Positions 16,839 through 25,060 of a DNA stretch of 64,000 nucleotides are shown one piece after another. The position numbers and the translations under genes are program-made. Positions within the stretch are counted from its first letter, which is position 1; each line of letters opens with the position of its first letter. The notes below the pieces were generated by a model. The model was not told where the DNA came from. It worked only from the letters and a program-made list of their open reading frames with translations, and did no database searches. The DNA is from CAVQBJ01 sp963819075 (GTDB lineage: Bacteria; Actinomycetota; Thermoleophilia; Solirubrobacterales; Solirubrobacteraceae), in the NCBI GenBank assembly GCA_963819075.1, contig CAWFUP010000001.1, positions 930,001-994,000 of the forward strand, in the 5' to 3' direction.

Positions 16839-18434
16839 ATGAGAGGTGCTCGAGCGTTGGGCAACTCGCGAGGTGCGCTGGTCCGTTGGCCGGGGGTGTG
16901 TGGGGCGGTGGCGTCGTTGCTGGTGGCCGCGGTCGCGGTGCCGGCGGCGTCGGCGGCGGGCACGCAGACGGGGACGATCTGGGTGCCGTTGTACTGCGCG
17001 CTGTCCGCGACGATCGACCTCGACATCGGCGCGGCGTTTACGGTGACGGTGCCGACGTCGGTGCCGCCGGGCGGGCAGTTCGACCTGCAGAACGCGATTG
17101 TCAGGCTCGACATCCCGCCGGCCGCGATCAACGCGCTGGAGCTCGTGTTCCACAACCCCGACGAGGTCGAGGGCGCCGTCACCACGTTTGACACCAACCT
17201 GAGCGATGCGACGGCTCCGACACTGGTCAACGCCGACACCTCGCGGACGACGGATGCGCCGGCGTTCGTGAACGATCCGGTGGTGGGCAACTACCCGGCG
17301 ACGGCGGGCAATTGGGCCGAGGCGGGCGGCACGGCCGGCGGTGGCGTGGACTCGGATCCGAACGTCGGTGCGCCGACCGCTTCGCCGGCGATCGTCAACC
17401 TCGTCGCGGCGGCACAGCCGCCGAACACCGATGCTCCGAGTCCGCTCGTGCCGGAGATCAATGGTGGCAGTCCGTTGGCCGGGTTTGCCGACTTCCCCGA
17501 GCCTCCGCTCGAGGGTGTGTTCTCGTGGGGTCCCGCACCGGTGCCAAGCGTCAGCCCCGCCACGGTGGGCGCGTACGCTCCGGCGCCGGGCGATGGCGGC
17601 GGCTCGACCCCGACATCGGGCACGCCGATTCCGGCGAGCATCGGCCCGATCCAGGTCACCGGCCCGGTCGGTGGGGTGGTGACGCTGGGCATCGGCAACC
17701 CGGATGCCGTCGTGCAGACCGGGAGCGTCCGCGTCGAGCCCGCGGTCGACAACGACATCTTCTTCCTGGAGACGACCGGTCCGTTGGCGGGGCAGTACAG
17801 CGCGGACGTGCCCGTCGAGTGCGGCATCGACACCACCAGTTCGGCCGTGCCATCGCCGGACCCGAGCTACCTCCCGGTCTCGACGGGCATCAAGATCCCG
17901 ATCGTGTCGCCGCCGCCGACGACGATCACCTCGATCAGCCCGGCGCGCGGCCCGGTGGCGGGCGGAAACGCCGTGACGATCACGGGCGACGGCTTCTCGG
18001 CAAGCCCGAGCGGCGACGTCGTCGAGTTCGGCTCGACGGCCGCAACGGTGACGTCGGCGTCGTCGACGTCGCTGACGGTGATCGCGCCGCCCGCGGCGGC
18101 GGCCGGGCCGCTCAACGTGACGGTCACCACCGCGGGCGGCACCGAGGGTCCGGTGACCTACACGTACGTGGCCCCCACCACGCCGGTGGTGAGCGGAGTG
18201 TTCCCACATTCGGGCCGCCCGTTCTCGCTCGTCTTCATCACGGGCAAGAACCTCGGCGGGGCGTCGAAGGTCACGTTCGGCGGCCAGCCGGCGCCGTTCC
18301 TGGGCCTCGGTGCCCGCTCCGTGCTGGCGTTGGCTCCGGCGGGCGTGAGCGGGACGGTCGACGTGCAGGTCACGACGACGGCCGGGACAAGCGCGACGTC
18401 AGGCGCGGATCACTTCAGCTACACGCGTCGCTGA
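16839..18434 (+). CDS. Secreted IPT/TIG-domain protein, paralogue 2
   Basis: 531 residues from ATG 16839, chosen because GGGAGGG ends 9 nt upstream and the length then matches paralogue 1; ATG 16833 and 16821 are in frame. It has a signal peptide (GAVASLLVAAVAVPAASA), the same unknown N-terminal region (GTIWVPLYCALSATIDLDIG, FHNPDEVEGAVTTFDTNL) and two TIG domains (TITSISPARGPVAGGNAVTI, PVVSGVFPHSGRPFSLVFIT). Long stretches are nearly identical to paralogue 1 at the protein level, while the loop between 270 and 320 diverges. Most likely an envelope-exposed binding protein; no catalytic residues can be named. Confidence 0.85.
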   Translation: MRGARALGNSRGALVRWPGVCGAVASLLVAAVAVPAASAAGTQTGTIWVPLYCALSATIDLDIGAAFTVTVPTSVPPGGQFDLQNAIVRLDIPPAAINALELVFHNPDEVEGAVTTFDTNLSDATAPTLVNADTSRTTDAPAFVNDPVVGNYPATAGNWAEAGGTAGGGVDSDPNVGAPTASPAIVNLVAAAQPPNTDAPSPLVPEINGGSPLAGFADFPEPPLEGVFSWGPAPVPSVSPATVGAYAPAPGDGGGSTPTSGTPIPASIGPIQVTGPVGGVVTLGIGNPDAVVQTGSVRVEPAVDNDIFFLETTGPLAGQYSADVPVECGIDTTSSAVPSPDPSYLPVSTGIKIPIVSPPPTTITSISPARGPVAGGNAVTITGDGFSASPSGDVVEFGSTAATVTSASSTSLTVIAPPAAAAGPLNVTVTTAGGTEGPVTYTYVAPTTPVVSGVFPHSGRPFSLVFITGKNLGGASKVTFGGQPAPFLGLGARSVLALAPAGVSGTVDVQVTTTAGTSATSGADHFSYTRR

Positions 18435-18566
18435 CGGGCCAGGAAGCGGGGCCGTTCCGCGCAGGCCCGCGGGACGGCCCTGGTCGTCTTCCCACCGGTT
18501 CTCGGGCGCGGGATGCGGGCAGGGCGCGTCCGAGCGGCGGGAGGCGTCGCTGCGCCTTTCCCCTGA

Positions 18567-20018
18567 TCAGTGACGCGAACGCACGACCACGCGCGCTCCG
18601 CGTTTGGGGATCATCGTCACGTTGCGGTGGTTGACGTGCTCGGGCGCCGGGTCCTCGGCCTCGAGGTCGAGGCGGCGGACCATCGCGTCCATCACGACGC
18701 GCTGCTCGGCCATCGCCAGCGAGGCGCCGAGGCAGCGTCGCGTGCCGCCGCCGAAGGGAATCCACCCATAGGTGCCCGGCTTGCGACCGAGCCAGCGCTC
18801 GGGGCGGTAGGAGAAGGGGTCGGGGTAGAGGTCCGCGCGGTGGTGCACGAGCAGGATGCTCATGAGGATCGGCGTGCCCGCCGGAACCGTGTAGTCGCCG
18901 AGGCGCCACGGAACCATCACGCGGCGGCCGATCGCCGGGATGACCGGGCGCACGCGCATGCCCTCGGTGATCGCGGCCTCGATGTGCTCGGTGGCGTGGT
19001 CGTCGGAGCGCACGTGGTCGCGCAGGCGGTCGTAGGCCTCGGGGCTGCGCACGAGGCGCTCCCACGTCCAGGCCATCGAGTTGGCGGTCGTTTCGAAGCC
19101 GGCGAGGATGAGCGTCAGCAGCTCGTCGCGCAGCTCGCGGTCGGTGAGCGGCTCGCCATCCTCGGTGCGGGCGCGCATGATCAGCGAGAGGATGTCGCTG
19201 CGCTCCTCGAGGTCCTCGACGCGGCGGCGGGCCTTGATGACGCCGTAGGTGTACTTGTCGAGGATCTGGATGCCGCGCTTCTGCAGGCCGACGGGCTCGG
19301 CGTGGCCGAGGTTCATCAGCTCGGCGACCTGGTAGAGCGGCAGCGTCGACGCCGCGGCGAGGTACTTCACCGCCGCGCGCAATCCGAACTCCGGCGTGCC
19401 GCGCTGGGGCTTGCCCTCGACGCCGAGGATGCCCGACATGATCACGTCCAGGGTGATCGCCTGCGTGCGCGGCGCGAGCGCGAACGGCGTGCCGATCGGC
19501 CAGCGGTCGATCTCGCGCTCGGCCATGTCGGCGATCATCTGCGAGTAGCGCTCGATGGCCTCGCCGTGGAAGGGGGGCAGCAGCAGACGGCGCTGGCGCA
19601 GGTGACGCGGTCCGTTCGCCGTGAGCACCGAGTTGGGGCCGACGATCGGCAGCAGCGGCGACTCGGCGGTGAGCGATGGCGCGATCTCCGGGTTGGCCGT
19701 GAAGAGCGACTTGACGTGATCGGGATGGCAGGTGACGGTGGGGCCGCCCCTGACGATGCCGTTGGCGGTGAACACCTCGCCGAGGCGCCGGCGCCAGCGG
19801 AACATGAACTCGATCTGGCGCCAGTTGATGTGCGTGACCTGCACGGCGCGGGGCAGCGGGACCCGCGGCGGCTCGGGCAGGTGCATGTCCTGCGACTCGG
19901 CGGGACCGGCGGCGGAGGGGGCGGCCTCGCGGACGAGGTCGTTGGGGATGAGCTCGTCGGTGCTGGCGGCGGGCTCGCGGTCGAGCACGGAGGCGGGGGC
20001 GGTCATCGTGCTGGCCAT
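18567..20018 (-). CDS. Cytochrome P450 under TetR-type control
   Basis: 483 residues. The start at 20018 has an AAGGAG site. Landmarks: I-helix LAGFETTANSM, EGMRVRP (ExxR), PERW, and the heme loop FGGGTRRCLGASLA with Cys at about 429. The N terminus has about 55 extra residues with no signal, and the body begins at PRVPLPRAVQVTHINWRQ. The length and motifs fit bacterial class P450s related to CYP110/CYP135-138-like families (broad resemblance only). Its promoter holds an operator matching one in front of the BVMO relic/SDR operon next to the tetR gene, so the P450 and those oxidoreductases probably form one regulon for an alicyclic or lipid substrate (inference). Confidence 0.92.
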   Translation of the reverse strand: MASTMTAPASVLDREPAASTDELIPNDLVREAAPSAAGPAESQDMHLPEPPRVPLPRAVQVTHINWRQIEFMFRWRRRLGEVFTANGIVRGGPTVTCHPDHVKSLFTANPEIAPSLTAESPLLPIVGPNSVLTANGPRHLRQRRLLLPPFHGEAIERYSQMIADMAEREIDRWPIGTPFALAPRTQAITLDVIMSGILGVEGKPQRGTPEFGLRAAVKYLAAASTLPLYQVAELMNLGHAEPVGLQKRGIQILDKYTYGVIKARRRVEDLEERSDILSLIMRARTEDGEPLTDRELRDELLTLILAGFETTANSMAWTWERLVRSPEAYDRLRDHVRSDDHATEHIEAAITEGMRVRPVIPAIGRRVMVPWRLGDYTVPAGTPILMSILLVHHRADLYPDPFSYRPERWLGRKPGTYGWIPFGGGTRRCLGASLAMAEQRVVMDAMVRRLDLEAEDPAPEHVNHRNVTMIPKRGARVVVRSRH

Positions 20019-20056
20019 GGGGTTCTCCTTGTTTCGGCCGTGAAGCCGATTTCGAT

Positions 20057-20090
20057 AAGTACGAATGCGAACATTCGACACCGTACATTT
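20057..20090. promoter_or_regulatory. TetR-type operator 1 (P450 promoter)
   Basis: The palindrome CGAATGCGAACATTCG (20062-20077) is embedded in flanks AAGTA on one side and CCGTAC on the other. The 34-bp block aligns without gaps to operator 2 at 20900-20933, with about 24 identical positions. It lies 39-72 bp upstream of the P450 start codon, where a repressor would block transcription. Confidence 0.7.
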
Positions 20091-20239
20091 AGCGAAGGTG
20101 CCCGAAGGTGTCAAGCGGCGACCGCACGTGGCACCCCGCCCACCCGTAGTCGCGGAGCGTTTGTCAGCGCTGATTACCCGGGGCCGCGGCGTGCGCGCAT
20201 GGCCCGAGCGGGTGGCAGCGCGGGACGCCTGGCTGAGGC

Positions 20240-20863
20240 TCAGCCTCGCCGCAGGAACGTCGAGATGAGCGATGCCGTGAAGGCGGTGATGCGCTCGGGC
20301 GAATAGCGCTGCGGCTCGGTGAGCGTGAGGCGAATGCCCTCCTCGGCGGCGGCGATGAGCACGTGCGTGGCGAGCTCGGCATCGAGGTCGGGTGCCCCGA
20401 TGCGCTCCAGCCCCCAGGTGACGGCGGGCTCGATCGACTGCTGCAGGCCGGCCCGCTGCTCGTCGACGTCCTCGCGGATCGCCGGGGGCGCTCCCTGCGG
20501 GGGCAGGAGCAGCAACCGCCAGGTCGCCGGGTGCTGCTGGACGACCTGCAGCACCGACATCAGGCTGCGGCCCAGGACCTCCAGCGGGTCGTCTCCATAC
20601 GGGGGCGTGGGCAGCACGGCGGTGATCGCCCAGTAGGCCCGCTGCTGCTCTCGCGCAATGAGCGAGCGCAGCAGCTCCTCCTGGTTGCCGAACGTCGCGT
20701 ACACGACCGTCTTGGCGAGGTCGGCCTCGCGGGCCACCGCCTCGATCGTGAACGCGCCGAAGCCGCCGGCGTCGATGAGCGCGAGCGCGGCATCGAGCAG
20801 CTGCTCGCGGCGTTCCTCACGTGAGCGGCGGGGGGAATACTTGCGGCGCAGGGTCTGGGCCAT
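20240..20863 (-). CDS. TetR-family transcriptional regulator
   Basis: 207 residues. An N-terminal arm rich in Arg (RRKYSPRRSREERREQ) precedes a TetR helix-turn-helix (LLDAALALIDAGGFGAFTIEAVAREADLAKTVVYATFGNQEELL); the remainder is the helical ligand-binding domain. It is divergent from the BVMO relic/SDR genes and 221 bp from the P450 start. Two matching palindromic operators flank it, so it most likely represses both units and itself, releasing on a hydrophobic ligand that is also the P450 substrate (inference). Confidence 0.9.
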   Translation of the reverse strand: MAQTLRRKYSPRRSREERREQLLDAALALIDAGGFGAFTIEAVAREADLAKTVVYATFGNQEELLRSLIAREQQRAYWAITAVLPTPPYGDDPLEVLGRSLMSVLQVVQQHPATWRLLLLPPQGAPPAIREDVDEQRAGLQQSIEPAVTWGLERIGAPDLDAELATHVLIAAAEEGIRLTLTEPQRYSPERITAFTASLISTFLRRG

Positions 20864-20899
20864 CGTCTCGTAGCTTGACAGCGTCAGGCGGCTGGGGCA

Positions 20900-20933
20900 A
20901 AGTACGTACGCGAACGTACGATGCCGTACTTTA
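20900..20933. promoter_or_regulatory. TetR-type operator 2 (tetR / BVMO-SDR divergent promoter)
   Basis: The palindrome CGTACGCGAACGTACG (20905-20920) lies within the same 34-bp frame as operator 1 (AAGTACG...GCGAAC...CGA..CCGTAC). It is 37 bp from the tetR start and 18 bp before the GTG of the BVMO relic, suitable for autoregulation. Confidence 0.7.
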
Positions 20934-20950
20934 TCTCGAAGGAGGCCGCC

Positions 20951-21210
20951 GTGAGCACGCTCAACGCCACCTGGAGCGAGGGCCTGCAGGCCTATCGGGG
21001 TACTGCCATCGCCGGATTCCCTAATCTCCTCATCCTGCCCGGACCGAACACCGGCACGGGGAGCACGTCACAGGTGTACATGATCAAGAGCCAGATCCGC
21101 CACGGGCTGCGCCCCTTGCGCACATGCGCGCGCACGGCTTCGCCGCGATCGAGCCGCGCGAGTCCGCCCAGGCCGAGCCGGTGCCCGAGCCCGTCGGGGC
21201 GGAGGCCTAG
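20951..21210 (+). pseudogene. Remnant of a Baeyer-Villiger (flavin) monooxygenase
   Basis: Only the C-terminal end of a BVMO survives. After an ideal AAGGAGG site and GTG at 20951 the frame reads VSTLNATWSEGLQAYRG, then AGFPNLLILPGPNTGTGSTS and QVYMIKSQIRHGLRPL, which matches the FPN-GPN end of class B flavin monooxygenases. The frame is then broken at about 21115-21122 and continues in another frame as HMRAHGFAAIEPRESAQ to a stop at 21208-21210. About 400 N-terminal residues, including both Rossmann motifs, are missing, apparently by an internal deletion that kept the promoter and ribosome site. The SDR gene starts 4 bp later. Confidence 0.8.
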
Positions 21211-21213
21211 CCG

Positions 21214-22047
21214 GTGCGCGCGCGCCGACCCCTGCACTTCGACGGCCGCACCGCGGTGATCACGGGCGCCGGCTCGGGGATGGGTCAGGCCCTGGCCCGC
21301 CGCCTGGCCGCCCACGGCTCGCCGGTGGCGATCTGCGACTGGGACGAGGAGGGCCTGGCCGAGACGGCCGCGACGATCAGCGGGCCCGTGCTGCACCGGA
21401 AGCTCGACGTGCGCGATCGCCAAGGGCAGATGGCCTTTGCCGCTCAGGTGCGCGAGTGGGCGCCTGCGCCGATCGGGATCGTCGTCAACAACGCCGGCGT
21501 CACGGTCGCGCAGACTGCCGCGAGCGCGTCTCCGGAGGACGACGAGTGGGTGGTCGACGTCAACTTCTGGGGCGTCGTCCACGGCACGCGCGCCTACCTG
21601 CCGATCCTGCTCGAGGAGGGCAGCGGCGTGATCGTCAACGTCTCGAGTGTGTTCGGCCTGGTGGGATTCCCGACGCAGAGTGCCTACTGCGCGTCGAAGT
21701 TCGCCGTGCGCGGCTACACCGAGTCGCTACGCCACGAGCTGCGCGACACGAACGTGCGCGCGATCACCGTTCACCCCGGGGGCGTCAAGACGAAGATCGT
21801 CGAGCACGCCCGTTTCCACGTCGACGACCGTGGCGGCACCGACCAGGAGGCGTTCATCCAGGAGTTCGAGAACATCGCGCGCACGACCCCCGAGAGCGCG
21901 GCAAAGATCATCCACACCGGCATCCAGCGCGGGCGCGACCGGATCCTCGTCGGGCCGGACGCCTACATGTTCTCGATCCTCTCGCGCGTCGCTCCGGTGC
22001 ACTACTTCGAGCTGATCGCCCGGCTGCAGCCGCTCGTACGCAGCTGA
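21214..22047 (+). CDS. Short-chain dehydrogenase/reductase (SDR)
   Basis: 277 residues from GTG 21214. Classical SDR features: NAD(P) loop TGAGSGMG, NNAGV, the catalytic Ser in NVSSVFG, and YCASK (Tyr/Lys). Asp in AICDWDEEG after the second strand suggests NAD rather than NADP. The C-terminal region (HPGGVKTKIV and the following helices) resembles the mycobacterial SadH/Rv3085-type enzymes that sit beside a BVMO in the mymA locus; the BVMO relic just upstream fits that pairing. It would oxidise an alcohol or reduce a ketone made by the P450/BVMO partner. It is controlled by the operator at 20900. Confidence 0.9.
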   Translation: MRARRPLHFDGRTAVITGAGSGMGQALARRLAAHGSPVAICDWDEEGLAETAATISGPVLHRKLDVRDRQGQMAFAAQVREWAPAPIGIVVNNAGVTVAQTAASASPEDDEWVVDVNFWGVVHGTRAYLPILLEEGSGVIVNVSSVFGLVGFPTQSAYCASKFAVRGYTESLRHELRDTNVRAITVHPGGVKTKIVEHARFHVDDRGGTDQEAFIQEFENIARTTPESAAKIIHTGIQRGRDRILVGPDAYMFSILSRVAPVHYFELIARLQPLVRS

Positions 22048-22050
22048 CGC

Positions 22051-22530
22051 CTACGCCACGATCGCGAGCAGGCGGTCGACGAGCTCGGCCTGCGCCGGGT
22101 TGAGCAGCTCGCGCGCACGGTCCGGCGCGACCCACGCCACCCGATCGATCTCGGGGAAGGTCGCCGTCCGACCCGACCGCGGCGGCCAGGCCATCTCGAA
22201 CGTCGAGCTCCGGACCGTCGCCGGGTCGACGTCGCCGGCCGCGCCCCACGCGTGCACGAGCTTGCCGCTGCGCTGGCGCACCGTGCCCAGGGCGATGAGC
22301 TCCGAGGCGCCGACCGCGGTCGCGGCCTCGCTGCCGAGCTCCTCGACGAGCTCGCGCCGGGCGGCGTCCTCGGGCGACTCGCCGGGCTCGATCTCACCCT
22401 TGACGATCGACCACGCGCCCTCCTCGCGTCGCGCCCACAGCGGCCCACCCGGGTGGGCGATCAGCAGCTCGATCCCGCCCGCCGGAGCGGCCCGGCGGTA
22501 GACGAGGATTCCGGCGCTGTCGCGGGGCAT
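22051..22530 (-). CDS. Nudix hydrolase
   Basis: 159 residues. The Nudix box is complete: GEIEPGESPEDAARRELVEE followed by LG, preceded by WSIVKG. The N-terminal strand SAGILVYRR and the segment PLWARREEGAWSIVKG are typical of the small NTP pyrophosphohydrolases annotated as DNA mismatch repair or MutT-like hydrolases. It would hydrolyse a nucleoside diphosphate linked to another moiety with Mg2+; the substrate is unknown. It converges on the SDR gene (3 bp apart) and its start is at the edge of the region with palindromic elements. Confidence 0.9.
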   Translation of the reverse strand: MPRDSAGILVYRRAAPAGGIELLIAHPGGPLWARREEGAWSIVKGEIEPGESPEDAARRELVEELGSEAATAVGASELIALGTVRQRSGKLVHAWGAAGDVDPATVRSSTFEMAWPPRSGRTATFPEIDRVAWVAPDRARELLNPAQAELVDRLLAIVA

Positions 22531-22609
22531 GGTCGGAGGGGGCGGCGGGGTACACGACGAACGCTTGCAGGGTGCGTATCCGGTTTGCTCCGGTAGCGCT
22601 GCTGCAATC

Positions 22610-22660
22610 GGGGGTGCACGTCGTTTCTATGAATATCTCACGGAAACGACGTGCACCCCC
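22610..22660. repeat. Palindromic element, related type
   Basis: 17-bp perfect inverted arms (GGGGGTGCACGTCGTTT at 22610-22626 and its complement at 22644-22660) flank a 17-nt centre. It shares the GTCGTT core of the arms with the element at 22722-22767. A decayed half-copy of the right arm (GGGGTACACGACGAACG) can be seen at about 22548-22564. Confidence 0.75.
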
Positions 22661-22721
22661 TGCGAATCGGCTGCTCGAACGAGCCGACAGACGGCCCTGA
22701 CCCCGCCCCCAGGACGCGGGG

Positions 22722-22767
22722 GGTGTTCGTCGTTGGGATGCCTATAGGGGTACAAACGACGAACACG
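22722..22767. repeat. Dispersed palindromic element, copy 2 (inverted relative to copy 1)
   Basis: Arms GTGTTCGTCGTT (22723-22734) and the complement (22755-22766) enclose a 20-nt centre. Its reverse complement aligns to the centre of copy 1 (GTACC, then TATAG, then CA-CC). It lies 30 bp downstream of the GT39 stop codon on that gene's strand. Confidence 0.8.
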
Positions 22768-22796
22768 TAGCGCCGGCGGCCCGGACGCGCAGCCGC

Positions 22797-24803
22797 TCAC
22801 CCCGGCCGCGCCATCAGCTCGTCTGCCTCGCCCGCGCAGTCGAGCAGGTACAGGCCGTTGCTCGACACCGCCCCCGCGCCGCGCCAGACCGCCAGCGGGA
22901 CGGCGGGGCAGATAACGGCGGCCGCACGGCTGGCGCCGTTGCCGCCGCGGTAGGCGTAGCCGCCGCCGAGCAGGACGTAGCGCGCCTGGCCGGAGGCGAC
23001 GAGGCGACCGAGCGCCGGGCCGTCGAGCGCCGGGTCGGTCCCTCCGTATCCGCCGAGCGCCGCCGCGCGCAGGCCAAGCAGGATCGGGCTGTCGGCCTCC
23101 AGCGAGGCCTCGGTGAGCAGCTGGAAGCGCGATCCGGGCTGGTGAGAGAGCACGTAGCGGATGAGGGCGTCCTCGGTGGCCAGCTGCGCGCGGCTCAGCT
23201 CGGCGCCGCCGTTGCCGCCGACGACGCGCGGTCCGGCGGCCGGGAACGTTCCCTGCACCGGCTGGCGCCAGGTCGTCGCCGCGTACGCCGTCGGGGCCAC
23301 GAGCAGCACGCCGAGCACCGCGGCCAGGCTCACCCGCGTGAAGCGGTGCAGCGCGATCGCCACCAGCGTGCCCACGCTGGCCGCGGCGATGAGCGCAGTC
23401 GGCCACGCGCGGAGGTAGTGGGCCTGGTGCAGGAGCACCACCTGCACCGCCACGGCGGCGCCAACCGCCGCGAGGATGAGCCCGCGATGCCACGATCGCC
23501 CCGGTCGGGCCAGGGCGGCGAAGCCGGCGCCGACCATCGCCGCCAGACCCGGGCCGAGCGCCGACGCGTAGTAGGGGTGCACGATGCCCTTTGACACGCT
23601 CAGGAACAGCGCCTCGCAGACGAAGAAGCCCCCGAGGACGATCAGCCCGGCGAGGCGCGGATCGCGCCGACCGGGGCGGGCGAGGGCGATCGCGAGCATG
23701 CCGACGAGCGCAAAGGCGAGCAGCCACGCATCCTGGTCGCCGAGGCCACTGCGGAACAGGCGCAGCAGCCCGGGAGAAGCGCCGAATGCGACGGGATAGG
23801 CCGTGATCGTGCTCCTCACCTTCGGCGCGACCGCTGGCGAGGCCTTCGGCAGCGGCACGCTCGCGTCGGTCGGACTGAGGCTGCTGGTCGGGACGGGCGC
23901 GCCGGACTGCGGCTGGACGGTCTGATCCACGATCGCCCCCGGGCCGCCGTTCTGCCCGACGGCCCGGCCGAGACCGTTGTACCCGAAGGTCAGGCCGAGC
24001 TCGGAGTTGTCGGTCGAGCTGCCGACGAACGGCCGGTGCGCGGCCGGCGTCAGGTCGACGGCGACCATCCAGGAGACCGACAGCAGCGCGCACAGGGCGC
24101 CGGCCACGAGCAGGTGAGCGAGGCGTCGGCGCAGCGAGCCGGGGGCGCACGCGAGGTAGGCCGCGCCGATGCCCGGGACGACGAGCACGGCGGCGAGGGC
24201 CTTCGTGTTGAACGCGAGCGCGACGAGCACCGCCGCCCCGAGCAGCGCCCGCAGGCTGCCCCTCTCGGTCGCCCGCAGCCCGGCGCCGCAGGCGAGGGTC
24301 ATCAACAGGATGAGCAGCGCGTCGACGTTGTTGTCCCGAGCGACGGCCACGAACGCCGGGAACGTCGCCAGCGTGAGCGCGCCGATCGTGGCCGCGAGCG
24401 TGCCGTAGCGCTTGCGCACGATCACGTACAGGGCGACCACCGCGGCCACACCCGCGATGGCCTGGGGGAGGAGCAGACTGAGGGGCGAGAAGCCGAAGGC
24501 CTTCGCGCTGGCCGCCTGCAGCCACAGGCCGAGCGGCGGCTTGTCGATCGAGATGAGACCGGCCGGATCGGCCGAGATGAACACGAAGTTGTGCCACGAG
24601 AGCAGCATCGACTTGACGCCGGCCGAGTAGTACACATTCGCGTAGCCGTTCTGTCCGAGCGCCCACGTGTTGAGTACCGCCGCGACCGCCGTCACGCCGA
24701 TGAGCGGCAGCGCGGCGCGCCAATCGACGCGCCGCCAGCGCGCCCCGCGCGAGACGGCCACCGCCGGGGGCGGCAGGGCGGGCTGGATGGCGATCTCGGA
24801 CAC
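22797..24803 (-). CDS. Membrane glycosyltransferase, GT39/ArnT-like
   Basis: 668 residues if started at GTG 24803 (no strong ribosome site; farther starts up to 24911 are open). TM1 at WRAALPLIGVTAVAAVLNTW precedes a periplasmic loop with NGYANVYYSAGVKSM and the DKPPLGLW motif seen in ArnT/GT83 and PMT enzymes, where acidic residues activate the acceptor. A run of about eleven TM helices includes VAVARDNNVDALLIL, followed by an extracytoplasmic C-terminal domain (DALIRYVLSHQPGSRFQLL, YVLLGGGYAYRGGNG). It likely transfers a sugar from a polyprenyl-phosphate donor to a protein or cell-wall acceptor outside the membrane. It is convergent with the Nudix gene across the repeat region. Confidence 0.88.
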   Translation of the reverse strand: MSEIAIQPALPPPAVAVSRGARWRRVDWRAALPLIGVTAVAAVLNTWALGQNGYANVYYSAGVKSMLLSWHNFVFISADPAGLISIDKPPLGLWLQAASAKAFGFSPLSLLLPQAIAGVAAVVALYVIVRKRYGTLAATIGALTLATFPAFVAVARDNNVDALLILLMTLACGAGLRATERGSLRALLGAAVLVALAFNTKALAAVLVVPGIGAAYLACAPGSLRRRLAHLLVAGALCALLSVSWMVAVDLTPAAHRPFVGSSTDNSELGLTFGYNGLGRAVGQNGGPGAIVDQTVQPQSGAPVPTSSLSPTDASVPLPKASPAVAPKVRSTITAYPVAFGASPGLLRLFRSGLGDQDAWLLAFALVGMLAIALARPGRRDPRLAGLIVLGGFFVCEALFLSVSKGIVHPYYASALGPGLAAMVGAGFAALARPGRSWHRGLILAAVGAAVAVQVVLLHQAHYLRAWPTALIAAASVGTLVAIALHRFTRVSLAAVLGVLLVAPTAYAATTWRQPVQGTFPAAGPRVVGGNGGAELSRAQLATEDALIRYVLSHQPGSRFQLLTEASLEADSPILLGLRAAALGGYGGTDPALDGPALGRLVASGQARYVLLGGGYAYRGGNGASRAAAVICPAVPLAVWRGAGAVSSNGLYLLDCAGEADELMARPG

Positions 24804-25060
24804 GTAGGGACGTCTAGACGAGTCGGTTAACAGGCTATGAAGTCTCGCTGGTGAGCGGGCTCCGTGGCGCCCCGTCGGCGAACGCCTCGGACTGCCTTGC
24901 CCTGACGTCATGGTGGCGGGTTTCGGTGCGAGCGTCGCCGGAGCCTGCGCGTGCGAACGCGATCGTGGCCGGCGCGTGTCGCCGCAGGTTGCGCGCGAAA
25001 GGTGGTCCGTACCGCAAACGTGGGGTACGGAGATGCCGAGGGCCGGCCGATACGAGCCGC

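Noticed and set aside
15090..18209. 1039-residue frame on the minus strand across the TIG genes
   Set aside because: Mirror frame of repetitive coding sequence; the plus-strand genes have signal peptides, TIG motifs and ribosome sites.
24811..24820. CGTCTAGACG palindrome before the GT39 start
   Set aside because: Only 10 bp and next to a start with no ribosome site; too short to claim an operator in this region.
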